Of a stretch of DNA of 64,000 nucleotides, positions 1 through 10,183 are shown piece after piece; position 1 is the first letter of the stretch, and the number at the start of each line of letters is the position of its first letter. The stretch is taken from the NCBI RefSeq assembly GCF_004118265.1, contig NZ_SDHW01000002.1:682001-746000 (forward strand). Reading direction: 5' to 3'. Origin of the DNA: Lacibacter luteus. GTDB taxonomy: Bacteria; Bacteroidota; Bacteroidia; Chitinophagales; Chitinophagaceae. The notes below the pieces were generated by a model. The model had not been told where the DNA came from. It searched no databases and saw only the letters and a program-made list of their open reading frames with translations. The position numbers were made by a program, and so were the translations under genes.

Positions 1-57
1 ACCAACTTTGACGAAGCAAATCAGTTTGTAAAAAGAGAATACAGAACAGGCTGGTAA
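1..57 (+). CDS. C-terminal end of an oxidoreductase, probably Gfo/Idh/MocA family (partial)
   Basis: The first 19 codons of the window are an open frame ending in TAA at 55-57. The peptide ends FVKREYRTGW, which resembles the tail of secreted Gfo/Idh/MocA oxidoreductases of Bacteroidota. The next gene downstream belongs to the same family on the same strand, which supports the reading. The start and nearly all of the protein lie outside the window, so the family call is tentative. Confidence 0.45.
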   Translation, partial: TNFDEANQFVKREYRTGW

Positions 58-77
58 AAAGGTGAATAGTCAATAGT

Positions 78-112
78 CAATAGTGAATGTGAATTTTGCG
101 CATTCACTATTG
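78..112 (+). terminator. Hairpin after the partial oxidoreductase gene
   Basis: A perfect 12-bp inverted repeat (CAATAGTGAATG at 78-89, CATTCACTATTG at 101-112) with an 11-nt loop. It is preceded by short direct repeats of the type GTCAATAGT at 68-84. There is no strong T-run, so it may be an RNA-stabilising or weak termination structure, or a copy of a simple intergenic repeat. Confidence 0.4.
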
Positions 113-158
113 TTCATTTATAAAAGTGATTACATAAACATTAACAACGATTGATTGT

Positions 159-1316
159 ATGAACAGAAAACTTCGCATGGCAATGATTGGTGGAGGTAAG
201 GATGCATTTATCGGCGCCGTACATCGCATTGCTTTAAATATGGATGGACAGGTTGAATTGGTTGCCGGTGCTTTAAGTGTTAAACCGGAAGTTGCCATTG
301 AATCGGGTAACATGTTATTTCTCGATGAAGAACGTATTTACACCGATTACAAAACGCTCCTCGAAAAAGAAGCAGCGATGCCTGCAGATAAACGGATTGA
401 TTTTGTAAGTATTGTTACGCCCAACTTTGTTCATTTTGAACCGGCAATGATGGCGTTGGAAAAAGGTTTCAATGTTGTTATTGAAAAGCCCATCACGTTT
501 ACTTTAGATGAAGCAAAACAATTAAAGGCAAAAGTTGAAGAAACAGGATTGAGCTTATTGCTTTGCCATACCTACACCGGTTACCCAATGGTAAAACAGG
601 CCAAACAATTTTTGAAAAGCGGCGCATTGGGGAAGATCCGTAAAGTATATGTAGAATATCCGCAAGGTTGGTTAAGTACCTTACTGGAAGCAGCAGGAAA
701 TGCACAGGCAAGCTGGCGTACCGATCCCAAGCGTAGCGGTAAAGCAGGTGCTATGGGCGATATTGGTACACATGCTTTCAACTTAGCAGAATATGTTACA
801 GGTTTGGAAGTAACACATCTTTGCGCCGATATTAATATTGTAGTTGAGGGAAGAATGCTGGATGATGATGGTGCTGCATTTTTAAAATTCAACAATGGTG
901 CAACAGGTGTGCTTATGGCAACACAAATTGCAGCAGGTGAAGAGAACAATGTAAAGATTCGTGTATATGGTGAGAAAGGTGGTGTTGAATGGAAACAGGA
1001 AGATGCAAATACGTTATTGGTAAAATGGCTCGATAAACCAACAGAGATCTACCGTACAGGCGCCGGTTACAACAGTTCGTTTGCAGCACATAACACACGT
1101 GTACCTGCGGGTCATCCGGAAGGTTACCTTGAAGCATTTGGTAATCTCTACCGCAACTTTATCTTAACCGTTCGTGCAAAAATGAATGGCGAACAACCAA
1201 AAGATGAGTGCCTCGATTATCCAAGTGTTAACGAAGGTGTGCGTGGAATGGCCTTTGTGAATAATGTAATCGACAGCGGTGAGAGTGAGGTGAAGTGGAA
1301 AGAGTTTGTTGTTTAA
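159..1316 (+). CDS. Gfo/Idh/MocA family oxidoreductase
   Basis: A 385-aa NAD(P)-dependent sugar dehydrogenase family protein, predicted cytoplasmic (no signal peptide). The N-terminal Rossmann fold starts with AMIGGGKDAFIGAVHR (around residues 8-23). EKPITFTLDEAK (around 109-120) is the family's EKP motif, whose lysine is part of the active site. The C-terminal half is the alpha/beta substrate domain. The gene lies 21 bp before a TIM-barrel isomerase/epimerase gene, then a cytochrome c and a DUF1080 gene on the same strand. This suggests oxidation of a sugar, glycoside or cyclitol, plausibly at C3 (inference). The exact substrate cannot be read from sequence. Confidence 0.9.
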   Translation: MNRKLRMAMIGGGKDAFIGAVHRIALNMDGQVELVAGALSVKPEVAIESGNMLFLDEERIYTDYKTLLEKEAAMPADKRIDFVSIVTPNFVHFEPAMMALEKGFNVVIEKPITFTLDEAKQLKAKVEETGLSLLLCHTYTGYPMVKQAKQFLKSGALGKIRKVYVEYPQGWLSTLLEAAGNAQASWRTDPKRSGKAGAMGDIGTHAFNLAEYVTGLEVTHLCADINIVVEGRMLDDDGAAFLKFNNGATGVLMATQIAAGEENNVKIRVYGEKGGVEWKQEDANTLLVKWLDKPTEIYRTGAGYNSSFAAHNTRVPAGHPEGYLEAFGNLYRNFILTVRAKMNGEQPKDECLDYPSVNEGVRGMAFVNNVIDSGESEVKWKEFVV

Positions 1317-1337
1317 TTGATAACTGATAATTGAAAA

Positions 1338-2393
1338 ATGAGAACAATAAAAGGTCCAGCTATATTCTTAGCCCAGTTCATGGGCGATAAAGCACCATTC
1401 AACAGTTTGGAAACAATTTGCGAATGGGCTGCATCACTTGGTTTTAAAGCAGTACAGATTCCAACTTGGGAAAAACGATTGATTGATCTGAAACTTGCAG
1501 CAGAAAGTAAAACGTATGCTGATGAGTTGAAAGGAAAGATCAACAGTTATGGTTTGGAAATTTCTGAACTGAGTACACATTTGCAAGGACAACTTGTTGC
1601 TGTACATCCTGCATACGATACTATGTTCGATGCTTTTGCTGCTGATGAGGTAAAGAATAATCCGAAAGCAAGACAGGAATGGGCAGTGCAACAATTAATG
1701 TATGGTGCAAAGGCATCGCAGAATTTAGGCTTAACTGCACATGCAACATTCAGCGGTTCGTTGTTGTGGCATACATTTCATCCATGGCCGCAACGACCTG
1801 ATGGATTAGTAGATGAAGGATTTAAAGAACTCGCCAAACGCTGGTTGCCGATTCTGAATTACTTTGATGAATGCGGTGTGAATGTTTGTTATGAAATTCA
1901 TCCCGGTGAAGATTTGTTCGATGGTATTACGTATGAAATGTTTTTAGAAAAAGTAAACAATCATCCACGTGCATGTTTGTTATACGATCCTTCGCACTTT
2001 GTATTGCAGCAACTCGATTATATTGAATACATCGATCTGTATCACGAACGCATCAAAGCATTTCATGTAAAAGATTCCGAATTTAATCCAAGTGGTAGGC
2101 AAGGAACGTTTGGTGGTTATCAAAGCTGGTTGAACCGTGCAGGTCGTTATCGCTCACCGGGCGATGGACAGGTTGATTTCAAAACCATCTTCAGTAAACT
2201 TACACAATACGGTTACGATGGCTGGGCAGTAATGGAATGGGAATGCTGTATTAAACATCCCGAAGATGGTGCACGTGAAGGTTCAGAATTTATAAAAAAC
2301 CACATCATACGGGTAACCGATAAAACATTCGATGATTTTGCAGGCGGTGGAAGCGATGTTGCATCGAACCGTCGTATTTTAGGGCTCGATTAA
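1338..2393 (+). CDS. Sugar phosphate isomerase/epimerase (xylose isomerase-like TIM barrel)
   Basis: A 351-aa AP-endonuclease-2/xylose-isomerase-like TIM barrel. Metal-binding features of the family are visible: a glutamate in CYEIHPGED (around residues 186-194), then YDPSHF (around 217), FHVKDSEF (around 241) and a late glutamate in VMEWE (around 302). No signal peptide is present. It follows the Gfo/Idh/MocA gene by 21 bp and precedes the cytochrome c gene by 30 bp, so it probably belongs to one sugar-conversion operon. Relatives act as epimerases, isomerases or 3-keto-sugar enzymes; the substrate here is unknown. Confidence 0.88.
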   Translation: MRTIKGPAIFLAQFMGDKAPFNSLETICEWAASLGFKAVQIPTWEKRLIDLKLAAESKTYADELKGKINSYGLEISELSTHLQGQLVAVHPAYDTMFDAFAADEVKNNPKARQEWAVQQLMYGAKASQNLGLTAHATFSGSLLWHTFHPWPQRPDGLVDEGFKELAKRWLPILNYFDECGVNVCYEIHPGEDLFDGITYEMFLEKVNNHPRACLLYDPSHFVLQQLDYIEYIDLYHERIKAFHVKDSEFNPSGRQGTFGGYQSWLNRAGRYRSPGDGQVDFKTIFSKLTQYGYDGWAVMEWECCIKHPEDGAREGSEFIKNHIIRVTDKTFDDFAGGGSDVASNRRILGLD

Positions 2394-2423
2394 GTTAATT
2401 TTCAATTTTTAAAATAATAGATC

Positions 2424-2834
2424 ATGAAAAAGATTTTATTTACTTCAGCAGTTGCGCTTGCATTAATTGCATGTGGTGGTTCAGATAAAGAAAAAAAAGA
2501 TACCGCAACAACTGAAACAAAATCAGAAGCTGCAGAAGCGGCTGCAACAACACCAGCCCCTTCCGATAATCCGGATTATGAAAAAGGCCTGGCACTGGTT
2601 GCAGGCAGCGATTGCTTAACCTGCCATAAAGTAGATGAAAAAGTAATTGGCCCTTCCTACCGTGAAGTGGCAAATAAATATGAAAATACTGAAGCCAATG
2701 TAAAACTGCTTGCAGAAAAAATTGTAAAAGGTGGTGCTGGTGTTTGGGGCGAAGTACAAATGACTCCGCACCCTGCTGTTACGCAAGCCGATGCAGAACA
2801 AATGGTGAAATACATCCTCTTACTTAAAAAATAA
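2424..2834 (+). CDS. Lipoprotein c-type cytochrome (single haem)
   Basis: A 136-aa protein with a type II signal peptide (lipobox LIAC, Cys17) and an acidic/Thr/Ala-rich linker at residues 20-50. A class I cytochrome c domain follows. The haem motif is CLTCH (Cys64, Cys67, His68) and the likely distal methionine is in VQMTPHP (Met113). It would sit in the periplasm, attached to a membrane. It lies between the isomerase and DUF1080 genes, and may accept electrons from a secreted sugar dehydrogenase of the pathway (inference). Its 3' end is 5 bp before the next start codon. Confidence 0.9.
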   Translation: MKKILFTSAVALALIACGGSDKEKKDTATTETKSEAAEAAATTPAPSDNPDYEKGLALVAGSDCLTCHKVDEKVIGPSYREVANKYENTEANVKLLAEKIVKGGAGVWGEVQMTPHPAVTQADAEQMVKYILLLKK

Positions 2835-2839
2835 ATACC

Positions 2840-3607
2840 ATGATTCGTTCTGCTTTATTAATGACAACGATTGCTATGACCATTAGTTGTAATAACGATG
2901 GCGAAAAAGTATCAGACAACGATACATCTACTGCTGCTGAACCTGCAGTAACAGTGTTAACCCAGGAAGAGATCAACGATGGATGGCAGGCCATGTTTGA
3001 TGGTAAAACAACTGCAGGCTGGCATAAGTATGGGGGTGCACCGGTTGGCAGTGCATGGAAAGTGGAAGACGGGGTGTTGCATTTAGATGCAAACCAAAAA
3101 GAAAACTGGCAGATAAAAGATGGTGGCGACATTGTAAGTGATAAGGAATATGAAAACTTTCATTTAAAACTGGAATGGAAGATAGACACCTGTGGCAACA
3201 GCGGGATTATTTTTAATATTCATGAAGACACAGCTAAATATCAGTTTCCCTGGATGACAGGTCCCGAAATGCAGGTGTTGGATAACAAATGCCATCCCGA
3301 TGCAAAAATCATTAAGCATCGTGCAGGCGATCTGTACGATTTAATTACTTCAGCTCTGGAAACTGTTAAGCCGGCTTTGGAGTGGAACCTTGCAGAAATC
3401 AAATCACAAAACGGAACACTTGAATTTTATCTCAACGGTGTTAAAGTAGTAACCACAACCATGTGGGATGAAGGTTGGAAGAAAATGATCGCAGGTAGTA
3501 AATTTAAAGCATGGCCCGATTTCGGCACCTACAAAAAAGGACACATTGCGTTGCAGGATCACGGCAATCATGTATGGTTTAAAAATATTAGGATCAAAGA
3601 GCTCTAA
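2840..3607 (+). CDS. DUF1080 (3-keto-disaccharide hydrolase-like) lipoprotein
   Basis: A 255-aa protein with a lipoprotein signal (MTISC, Cys17) and one DUF1080 jelly-roll domain from about residue 48. The family's early GWQAMFDGKT, the central GNSGIIFNI and the late HIALQDHGNHVWFKNI are all visible. DUF1080 members are known to act on 3-keto-glycosides, releasing the aglycone from sugars first oxidised at C3. Here it is the last gene of an operon with Gfo/Idh/MocA dehydrogenases and a TIM-barrel isomerase, which fits that pathway. It is followed by a strong bidirectional terminator. Confidence 0.9.
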   Translation: MIRSALLMTTIAMTISCNNDGEKVSDNDTSTAAEPAVTVLTQEEINDGWQAMFDGKTTAGWHKYGGAPVGSAWKVEDGVLHLDANQKENWQIKDGGDIVSDKEYENFHLKLEWKIDTCGNSGIIFNIHEDTAKYQFPWMTGPEMQVLDNKCHPDAKIIKHRAGDLYDLITSALETVKPALEWNLAEIKSQNGTLEFYLNGVKVVTTTMWDEGWKKMIAGSKFKAWPDFGTYKKGHIALQDHGNHVWFKNIRIKEL

Positions 3608-3630
3608 GCACAGTTGCTCAGATTATAAAA

Positions 3631-3665
3631 TATAAAAGCCCACTTCTACAAAGTGGGCTTTTATA
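3631..3665. terminator. Bidirectional rho-independent terminator
   Basis: A perfect 15-bp stem (arms 3631-3645 and 3651-3665, core AAAAGCCCACTT/AAGTGGGCTTTT) with a 5-nt loop. It has T-rich sequence on both exits and lies between two convergent genes. Confidence 0.93.
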
Positions 3666-3680
3666 TTTTTCAGAAGAGAA

Positions 3681-4742
3681 TTAATTTCCTTCCGGTGCTG
3701 AGTATTTGCTTATATCAATCGGGAAATGGCGTGTGTTAATTTTGTTCTTTTCAAAAGAGGCTTTTAAATCGTTTGCAAGACTGATTAGTGTTTTTCCATC
3801 ATTTGTGTCATAATCGTTTACAATAAGTAATTCTGCTTCTTTAATTGCTTTATCCGGCTCATCTAATATCAGATAAATTTTTGCTAATGAATAGTAAGCT
3901 GCGTAACGAAGTTTTTTATCTGCTTTTTCTGTGCCGGTAATTCTTGTTTTTAAACTGTCTAAATATTGAATTACGGGAATCATCTTTTCTTTTACCGGGG
4001 TAATTTCATCTTTCTCATTCATTAATGAAACAGCTTCTTTAAACGAAGCCCATGCTTTTTTCATCGCATCGTTTTCGGGGTGTTTTTTGCTGTCAAGCAA
4101 CCAAAGAAAATCAGCATCAGTAATAGTACCGTAACCATACATCCGGTTTAAACCAAAGCTTAAACGCTGCATACTGTTTGTAACAACATCTGTTGCAATG
4201 GCACTGCGGATTGCATATTTGTTATTGTTGTAATAGTCGCCGGGAGTACCTTTGTTTTCACTTTCAGCACCTTTCCAGATAGTATTACCAACCCCAATTG
4301 TTGTGCTGTATAGTTTCGTTCCTTTATAGTCGGTTACATTTACTTCACCTGTCCAGGCATAAACAGCCTCTATCCAATAATATTTTTTACGACCGGTTTC
4401 TTTGCCATCTTTATCCTTTATTACTTCTTCTCGCTCTTTCAATTCTGGATTTTTTAAACTCACCTCTCCAAGATTCATATTGATGGTGATATGGCCTTTT
4501 CCTTCGTTGTGTTTTAAGCCATTAAGTGTAAGTGTTTGTTTAATCCGGTCATCGTTATAAACCTCACGAACGCTTGCGCTTGAAGCAATATTGAAGTGAT
4601 AGGTTTTGTAACCGTCAGGCAGCGGATTTGTTGGCAGTGTTCTTGTTAAATAACGAAAATTAAAGCGGTCCAGATCTACTTTTTGAGCCACCAGCATGGA
4701 TGCTGTTGCAAGCATTGTAATAAACAGGGTAATCTTTTTCAT
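3681..4742 (-). CDS. Secreted protein of unknown function
   Basis: A 353-aa protein with a signal peptide (hydrophobic stretch about residues 4-18, cleavage after LVAQ). I do not recognise the family. The middle is beta-rich with many aromatic residues (a KKYYWIEAVYAWTG segment around 119-132). The last ~90 residues look helical and TPR-like (AAYYSLAKIYLILDEPDKAIKEAE). It is probably periplasmic or associated with the outer membrane. The gene follows another secreted unknown on the same strand by 33 bp, so the two may be co-transcribed. The start codon is immediately followed by the signal peptide. Confidence 0.8.
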   Translation of the reverse strand: MKKITLFITMLATASMLVAQKVDLDRFNFRYLTRTLPTNPLPDGYKTYHFNIASSASVREVYNDDRIKQTLTLNGLKHNEGKGHITINMNLGEVSLKNPELKEREEVIKDKDGKETGRKKYYWIEAVYAWTGEVNVTDYKGTKLYSTTIGVGNTIWKGAESENKGTPGDYYNNNKYAIRSAIATDVVTNSMQRLSFGLNRMYGYGTITDADFLWLLDSKKHPENDAMKKAWASFKEAVSLMNEKDEITPVKEKMIPVIQYLDSLKTRITGTEKADKKLRYAAYYSLAKIYLILDEPDKAIKEAELLIVNDYDTNDGKTLISLANDLKASFEKNKINTRHFPIDISKYSAPEGN

Positions 4743-4775
4743 GTTGATGTGTCAGTTGTGGTTTGAAAAAAATCT

Positions 4776-5690
4776 TTAGAGGTATCTTTTTTGCACAAGA
4801 AAATTTGCAATAGCCTGGAGATAAGCCAATCGGCTATTTATTTTTTCTTTGTTGAATTTTTTCAGATCAGTTGATTTTGTGTTTAAACCATCCTTCCAGG
4901 TAAACAAAATCTTTTCTTCAGGATTGTAGTTGGCAATAAAACATCCATCGGCTTTATTAAATTCATAATACATAGGGCCGCCACCTTTGAGGTTAAGATT
5001 CATCATGCCCGAACTGTAATCGTATTCGGCATCTTCCTCACTTACCGATTTTATATGGCCACGCACTACAATAACTCCTATTGCTGTTTCTTTTTGTTTT
5101 ACATCGTAATACATCGTTGCCAGTTTACCGCTTGTATCGATGTTACGTAAACTCACAATTACGGGTTCTTCAGAAATACTTAATGCCGGATCGTTTTTAT
5201 GCGTTGCGCAGGTTTTTTCCTTTTCAACAACGGCGGCATATTCAACTCCATAGTCTTTTGCATAATCCTGCTTAAATGCTTTTACTCCGGCAACATTAAT
5301 CGTTCCGTTTTCAAGAATTTTGTATTTGGCAATAACTTTACCAATGCACTCTGCATAATCAACCAGTAAACCACTGTTGAATTGTTTTACATCGCTCATC
5401 GATAGCTGTACAGAGTCGGTTGATCCCTGAAAACTAAATACGAACCAGGATTTGAGACCCGTTACAGGGCCGGTGAGATCATGGTTATAAACTGTTCCGA
5501 TCTCTTTTTCATCCAGCGATTTAATAAAGAATTCTTGTTTTGCAAGAAATCCCTTTTTCATTTTTTCAATGATGCATACTGCAGTGTCGTTGATATAAAG
5601 CTTCCCTTTTTTAACGTTGGATTTCAATTCCTGAGCTTGGATAAAAAGGGTACAAACAAGCAGGTACGAAAGAACAAAGGCTTTACGCAT
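4776..5690 (-). CDS. Secreted protein of unknown function
   Basis: A 304-aa protein starting MRKAFVLSYLLVCTLFIQAQ, a clear type I signal peptide. The frame stays open upstream to an ATG at 5807. A -7 box read on the minus strand (TACTTTTG, 5795-5788) lies between the two candidate starts, and the extra 39 residues have no signal-like character, so I chose 5690. No known domain was recognised. The body has alternating beta-like segments, DTSGKLATMYYDVKQKETA and a YEFNKADGCFIANYNPE region. It is probably the first gene of a two-gene unit with the next secreted unknown. Confidence 0.78.
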   Translation of the reverse strand: MRKAFVLSYLLVCTLFIQAQELKSNVKKGKLYINDTAVCIIEKMKKGFLAKQEFFIKSLDEKEIGTVYNHDLTGPVTGLKSWFVFSFQGSTDSVQLSMSDVKQFNSGLLVDYAECIGKVIAKYKILENGTINVAGVKAFKQDYAKDYGVEYAAVVEKEKTCATHKNDPALSISEEPVIVSLRNIDTSGKLATMYYDVKQKETAIGVIVVRGHIKSVSEEDAEYDYSSGMMNLNLKGGGPMYYEFNKADGCFIANYNPEEKILFTWKDGLNTKSTDLKKFNKEKINSRLAYLQAIANFLVQKRYL

Positions 5691-5787
5691 AGTGAGTACT
5701 TTAAGTGGCGTTCTTTTCAATGGGAACAAAAAGTCGCCGGATTTTAGTTTTGGTTTGGTTAAATCAAAAATAGGGGGGCGAGCAATA

Positions 5788-5795
5788 CAAAAGTA
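5788..5795 (-). promoter_or_regulatory. -7 promoter box for the secreted-protein pair
   Basis: TACTTTTG on the minus strand matches the Bacteroidota TAnnTTTG consensus. It would start transcription near 5783, giving a leader of about 90 nt to the start at 5690. Confidence 0.6.
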
Positions 5796-5879
5796 TTTTT
5801 CCGACATTTATTTCTCTGGTTAAATGAAATGATGGCATCAGATTGTTTCGTTCAAACCCTTTCCCTGCCTGTTTTTACC

Positions 5880-5887
5880 TACCTTTG
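5880..5887 (+). promoter_or_regulatory. -7 promoter box for the ABC-F gene
   Basis: TACCTTTG, an exact TAnnTTTG match, lies 74 bp before the ABC-F start codon. I see no clear -33 TTG at the usual spacing. Confidence 0.6.
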
Positions 5888-5946
5888 CGGCTTCAAAAAT
5901 TGGCGACGGCTGCAGAACTTTGCAAACATCAGGTAACAGCCGTTGA

Positions 5947-7602
<1,656 letters not shown>

Positions 7603-7623
7603 AGGAGTCGTCTTTAAAATAAG

Positions 7624-7654
7624 AAAAGCCCCGCATAATTAATGTGGGGCTTTT
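7624..7654. terminator. Bidirectional rho-independent terminator
   Basis: A 13-bp stem with one G-T pair (7624-7636 with 7642-7654, core AAAAGCCCC/GGGGCTTTT) and an AATTA loop. It lies between the convergent ABC-F and T9SS cargo genes. Confidence 0.92.
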
Positions 7655-7719
7655 TTAGATCTTGATGGGCTGCTGTAGAAACAACTGCCCTCAGATCCGT
7701 ACCATAAGAGAACTAGAAA

Positions 7720-8913
7720 TTATTTTACAAAGCGGTGTACTTCTGAGGTGCCATCGCTGTTAATGATTTGTAATGCGTAAACACCAATAGGCAAACTGTT
7801 TACATCAAGCGTTTCTTGTTGTGTTGTACTGTTCATTTGTTTAACAATAACACCACTGTTGTTTACAATGCGGACACTGCGGTTATCGTTACTGAAAAAC
7901 TGAACCAGGATTTTATTACTACCAAGGCCACCAACCAATGTCTTTTTACCACCGTTACCTAATTTAATAATAGAAGAAAAACTGCTCGAACCATTCAGAT
8001 CAACCTGCTCTAAACGATAGTAGTACATGTTGCCGGTTGCTTGTTTATCTTCAAAGTTGTAGTCTGTTACTGAAGCAGTAGTTCCTTGAGCCATTGCCAT
8101 TGCAATTGTGCGGAAATGAACACCGTCTTCAGAACGTTGAATATTGTAATGCGATGTGTTTTGCTCCTGCAAAGTTCTCCACTGTAAACCAATAGAAGCG
8201 TTGTTTACACGTTTGCCGGCAAAACCACCCCAAACTACAGGTAATGGACCAGGAGCAGCAGCGGCTGAGTTTGCAAAACCAAGTTCAACAAACTGAGCTT
8301 CATTACCATTAGCCATTGTGCCGGCCATTGTTACAATACCTGTAACAACAAACCCATTGTTTAATGCAGCAGAAGGAATATACCAGTTGGAAGTGCCTAA
8401 AGAGTTGCTGCGACCGTAGGTGCCTGTTACTGGAACACCATCAATTGTAAGGTTTGAAACCGTAATAGTATTGGCATTGTGCGACTTAACGATCAGGTTC
8501 ATAAGGTTAATGTTACCTGCCGAAGCAACTTTGCCGTCTGAGCTAAGCTTGCCAGATACGTTTGTTACAACATTACTTACTGTAGAACCGGCAATTGTAG
8601 TTGCAGTAGTAAAAGTGTTTGTTACAGTATTGTAAGTAATAGCAAAAATGTAGGTGCCTCCGGTACCGTAAACGAGATCGCCATCTGCACGGCTATTGCT
8701 ACGGTTTGAGTTAAGATCGGGAATACCGCTGTAAACGGCGCCACTTTGATTACTTGTAGCAAGATTTAATTTTCTGTAACGAACGCCAAGCAAATTTTCT
8801 GAAGCTGCGGGATAACTTCCTGAAAGCATACTTGATTGAGCACTAACGGTTGTTGAGAAAAAAGTGAGGGCAATAACAATTGCACAAATTACGGGGTAAA
8901 ATTTTTGTTTCAT
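7720..8913 (-). CDS. Secreted protein with T9SS type A sorting domain
   Basis: A 397-aa cargo protein of the type IX secretion system. The start at 8913 gives MKQKFYPVICAIVIALTFF followed by SAQ, a signal peptide. The frame extends 20 codons further upstream without signal character. Residues about 25-230 are Ser/Thr/Asn/Gly-rich beta sequence of unknown function. About 235-320 is a fibronectin-like domain (LQWRTLQEQNTSHYNIQRSEDG, ending YYYRLEQVDLNG). The last ~75 residues are the sorting domain (VRIVNNSGVIVKQM, ending GVYALQI and EVHRFVK). The protein is likely exported to the cell surface. The gene at 40204 encodes the same linker-domain arrangement. Confidence 0.88.
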   Translation of the reverse strand: MKQKFYPVICAIVIALTFFSTTVSAQSSMLSGSYPAASENLLGVRYRKLNLATSNQSGAVYSGIPDLNSNRSNSRADGDLVYGTGGTYIFAITYNTVTNTFTTATTIAGSTVSNVVTNVSGKLSSDGKVASAGNINLMNLIVKSHNANTITVSNLTIDGVPVTGTYGRSNSLGTSNWYIPSAALNNGFVVTGIVTMAGTMANGNEAQFVELGFANSAAAAPGPLPVVWGGFAGKRVNNASIGLQWRTLQEQNTSHYNIQRSEDGVHFRTIAMAMAQGTTASVTDYNFEDKQATGNMYYYRLEQVDLNGSSSFSSIIKLGNGGKKTLVGGLGSNKILVQFFSNDNRSVRIVNNSGVIVKQMNSTTQQETLDVNSLPIGVYALQIINSDGTSEVHRFVK

Positions 8914-9028
8914 GGTACGGTTACTTATAGTTTTCAAGTAAAAACCCCAAGATGTCGATCGGAAAAAAAACAAACCAGAAAAGGCTGTTTTAGAAAGTAT
9001 TTATCGTTCTCTAAGGGTAATTACATAG

Positions 9029-9036
9029 CAAAAGTA
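9029..9036 (-). promoter_or_regulatory. -7 promoter box for the T9SS cargo gene
   Basis: The minus strand reads TACTTTTG, an exact TAnnTTTG match. It implies a leader of about 110 nt before the start codon at 8913. Confidence 0.55.
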
Positions 9037-9225
9037 TATGCAAGTTTTGAAACGGCATAGCATTTTTCAGTATTTTTTTTAAATGTTGCCGTAAATCTAC
9101 GAGTCAGTGTTCGTATTAAGTGCAGATAAGGTATTGTGGAATAATGCATTATTAGTGTTTTCCTACGTTGTACTAAGTATAAAATTTTTTATATAACAAG
9201 TGTATTCATACTTACTTAACATGCA

Positions 9226-9252
9226 TTGTAGGTAGAATTACCCTTATCTTTG
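9226..9252 (+). promoter_or_regulatory. Promoter of the RRM RNA-binding protein gene
   Basis: TATCTTTG at 9245-9252 matches TAnnTTTG, with a TTG at 9226-9228 as a possible -33 element (16-nt spacer, slightly short). The predicted transcript has a leader of about 130 nt. Confidence 0.6.
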
Positions 9253-9387
9253 CGCCGTTATTTGAGTTATACAGTGTTTTGTAAGTGAATCGTATTATCT
9301 GCTACGCACAATCTGCTAATAGTTAGTCATCTTCTTTTCAGCTCCGTATTTTCTCAGTTTTTATTATTCAATGTTTAATTAACAAAC

Positions 9388-9705
9388 ATGAACATTTATG
9401 TTTCTAACTTAAGCTTCAACGTAACAGACGATGACTTAAGAGGTTTTTTTGAAAGCTATGGTGATGTAACCAGCGCTAAAGTAATTAACGACAAATTCAC
9501 TGGCCGCAGTCGTGGTTTTGGTTTTGTTGAAATGAGTGATGATGAGGCTGCTAAAACAGCGATCAGCGAACTCGATGGTGGTATGGTAGAAGGCCGTGCT
9601 ATTAAAGTAACAGAAGCTAAACCTCGTGAAGAGCGTGCAGGCGGTAACAACAACCGTCGCTCTTTTTCAGGTAACAACAGAAGCTTCAGCAACAACCGTT
9701 ACTAA
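9388..9705 (+). CDS. RRM-type RNA-binding protein
   Basis: A 105-aa protein with a single RNA recognition motif over residues 1-80: RNP2 IYVSNL (3-8) and RNP1 RGFGFVEM (44-51). A short tail rich in Gly, Asn, Arg and Ser follows (NNNRRSFSGNNRSFSNNRY). Such small RRM-plus-basic-tail proteins are common in Bacteroidota and cyanobacteria, where they bind single-stranded RNA and often respond to cold. The long leader suggests post-transcriptional control. The gene is monocistronic and ends at a strong terminator. Confidence 0.95.
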   Translation: MNIYVSNLSFNVTDDDLRGFFESYGDVTSAKVINDKFTGRSRGFGFVEMSDDEAAKTAISELDGGMVEGRAIKVTEAKPREERAGGNNNRRSFSGNNRSFSNNRY

Positions 9706-9726
9706 TCTTGTTTAATACCAGATAGC

Positions 9727-9751
9727 AAAGCCCCGCTTACTGCGGGGCTTT
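9727..9751 (+). terminator. Rho-independent terminator of the RRM gene
   Basis: A 10-bp stem AAAGCCCCGC (9727-9736) / GCGGGGCTTT (9742-9751) with a 5-nt loop, followed by TTGTTTT. Confidence 0.92.
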
Positions 9752-9794
9752 TGTTTTACACTAAACTTAGGCGGTATCTTTACCAAAAAAACAA

Positions 9795-10142
9795 ATGAGT
9801 AACCTGGTAAAGGAATTTAACGATTATCGCAGCAAAATGAACGAGGTAATTCTAAGTAAAGATAATCTTGTAATTAAACGTCTTTGGAACCTCGATACGA
9901 ATACCTATGCAGAAGGAGCATTATCAACTCAAACCAAAGAAATGCTCGGCCTGGTGGCAAGCATGGTGCTCCGTTGCGATGACTGTATTAAATATCACCT
10001 TGGTAAATGCCACGAATTAGGCATTACTACTGCCCAGATGTATGAAATTTTTGCGGTGGCAAATATTGTTGGCGGAACGATTGTAATTCCACATACACGC
10101 AGAGCAGCCGAATATTGGGAGGAATTAATAGCAAATAACTGA
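9795..10142 (+). CDS. Carboxymuconolactone decarboxylase / AhpD-like protein
   Basis: A 115-aa small helical protein of the CMD/AhpD family. The redox motif is RCDDCIKYH (Cys61, Cys64, His68), preceded by the family helix KEMLGLVASMVL. AhpD-type proteins reduce peroxiredoxin partners or quench reactive species through the CxxC pair; the decarboxylase relatives lack it. It lies 64 bp upstream of korB on the same strand. A promoter-like box between them suggests korB also has its own start. A protective role near the oxygen-sensitive KorB is a possible link (inference). Confidence 0.88.
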   Translation: MSNLVKEFNDYRSKMNEVILSKDNLVIKRLWNLDTNTYAEGALSTQTKEMLGLVASMVLRCDDCIKYHLGKCHELGITTAQMYEIFAVANIVGGTIVIPHTRRAAEYWEELIANN

Positions 10143-10183
10143 TTTAGGTAATATTTTAGAGCGTTATCAGTCGGATTTCTGCG

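Larger units (their letters stand above)
8914..9387. other. Divergent regulatory region between the T9SS cargo gene and the RRM gene
   Basis: A 474-bp AT-rich stretch without a plausible gene. It holds a minus-strand -7 box (TACTTTTG, 9036-9029) for the T9SS gene, and a plus-strand box with a long leader for the RRM gene. Confidence 0.7.
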
